The position numbers and the translations under genes were made by a program. The notes under the pieces were generated by a model. The model was not told where the DNA came from, made no database searches, and was given only the letters and a program-made list of their open reading frames with translations. Of a DNA stretch of 64,000 bases, positions 62,921 through 64,000 are shown one piece after another. Source of the stretch: Epiperipatus broadwayi. Lineage: Eukaryota > Onychophora > Udeonychophora > Euonychophora > Peripatidae. The stretch's first letter is position 1, and every line of letters begins with the position of its first letter. The stretch lies in contig JAQFVV010013393.1 in NCBI GenBank assembly GCA_028023455.1, positions 16,001-80,000 on the forward strand, in the 5' to 3' direction.

Positions 62921-64000
62921 CCCTTGCAATTTCTGACATTTTCTTTTGTTTCATTTATTAAAAATGGTCAACCTTTTAATGGTGTATAAATTCTTTATTT
63001 TATTCTAAAACTGAAATAAATGACTTTGATTTTTTAAATTGTATTTTATATATTAATAATGTTCTAAAAAATTACATTAGCCTTTTTAAATGTTTGAAAA
63101 TTTACTTCTAAATCAGAACAGTATAATGAAACATTATTTAATATATTGGTCTAAACATTCTTCTAAATAATAAGTATTTTTTATTTTAATTATTTTAAAT
63201 GTGAACAAGCACATATTGATTTTTGATACACCTTTCAAACTTAGTTTAAAATATGACATTTGCTTTATGACTATTAAAGTATTTGAAAAAAATCCTAAGA
63301 CTGTGTCAATTTAGACAGATGATTATCCTACTAATGAGTTTCATAAAGAGGCTCCTTGTAATAAATCTTTCCTTAGAGAACAATAAATTCAAGCCTTGGA
63401 TGTTAGCCACTATCCATAAGATACTTTTCTCTTTAGATATATTTTCAATTAAAAAATCCATAAAATACATTATGGGAGATCTACATTATAAAAAAAAGTA
63501 TGTTATTATCACATACAACAACATTTAAATTATGTTCTAATGTTTTGAAACAATCCTGTTTTTACTGTAAGTAAATCTCAAAAATTCCTAATGAATATGA
63601 GAGTTATCAAGTTAAATATAAAACATGCATCTTGATGAAATATATGTTTAATTCATGCAAAAAATGAGAAAATTCCAGAATGCATTCATCACAATGAAAA
63701 GTAGAATGTATTTAATGCTGATGGATGATTGTCATATGGTACAGTTGAGACAAGGGATGACTAATAGAAACCAAATCCCTTAAGTATATATAAAAAGCTT
63801 TTTTGTATCAGTGCATCTTTCACATTTAGATTATTTCTATTAGAAACATGTATTATGCCAGGTATAAGATGAAACTCTCACACTATTGATAATTTAGAAA
63901 CTCTGCACTTTTTCAACCATCTTTATATATATATAAAGAGGATGCTCTGAGGAAGGTACTTGATTTTGTGCTGAAACGTCAGCATTTAGCTTTTTCACTA
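62921..64000. other. Non-coding AT-rich end of the window
   Basis: No supported gene. The last 60 bases (GAGGAAGGTACTTGATTTTG, then CTGAAACGTCAGC) resemble the end of a short dispersed repeat that continues beyond the window. Confidence 0.35.

Overview
The window is AT-rich metazoan nuclear DNA, consisting almost entirely of transposable elements in various stages of decay. The repeat content (an RTE-clade LINE of the type often annotated as craniofacial development protein 2-like, a Gypsy element with a TGGCGCCC primer-binding site, very long AT and TATC microsatellites) suggests an invertebrate, perhaps an arthropod; that is inference only. The only likely host gene is on the minus strand: two or three short exons (38659-38805, 40234-40282, less surely 46612-46662) that resemble the N-terminal domain of an M13 (neprilysin/ECE) metallopeptidase.

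Layout. 1-5405: a short LTR element without coding capacity (1441-4890, two 1.36-kb direct LTRs) lies between two inverted copies of another repeat. 6414-10679: a solo LTR of a Gypsy family whose LTR is unusually long, about 4.2 kb. 11838-12347: about 127 perfect TATC units. 16780-20370: a decayed Gypsy pol on the plus strand, split by a 968-bp fold-back element with 13-bp flanking direct repeats. 21099-34210: a nearly complete minus-strand Gypsy element of the solo-LTR family: 5' LTR 34210-29971, PBS, gag, pol broken by one frameshift at a 7-base homopolymer, a polypurine tract, and a 3' LTR cut off after about 2.06 kb. 34211-42500: microsatellite, SINE-like and fold-back repeats plus the two better host exons. 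42540-46307: two RTE LINE copies. 46678-54448: a 7.8-kb palindromic retroelement. 54702-57889: a full-length RTE LINE with a 10-bp target duplication, broken by frameshifts. 60740-62915: an RTE fragment with a 5' inversion, carrying two younger nested insertions.

The most unusual object is 46678-54448. Two 2.56-kb arms are nearly identical and inverted. Each arm reads like an LTR (TATA boxes, then AATAAA, then a TACA end), and the right arm is followed directly by a PBS-like sequence and a 425-codon gag-like ORF of no family I recognise. It is therefore an LTR element whose second LTR is inverted, so that both outer ends are U3 ends. It sits in AT-repeat DNA 15 bp from a candidate host splice acceptor. 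The LTR insertions in the window all have ATAT-type flanks, suggesting a shared preference for TA-repeat targets.
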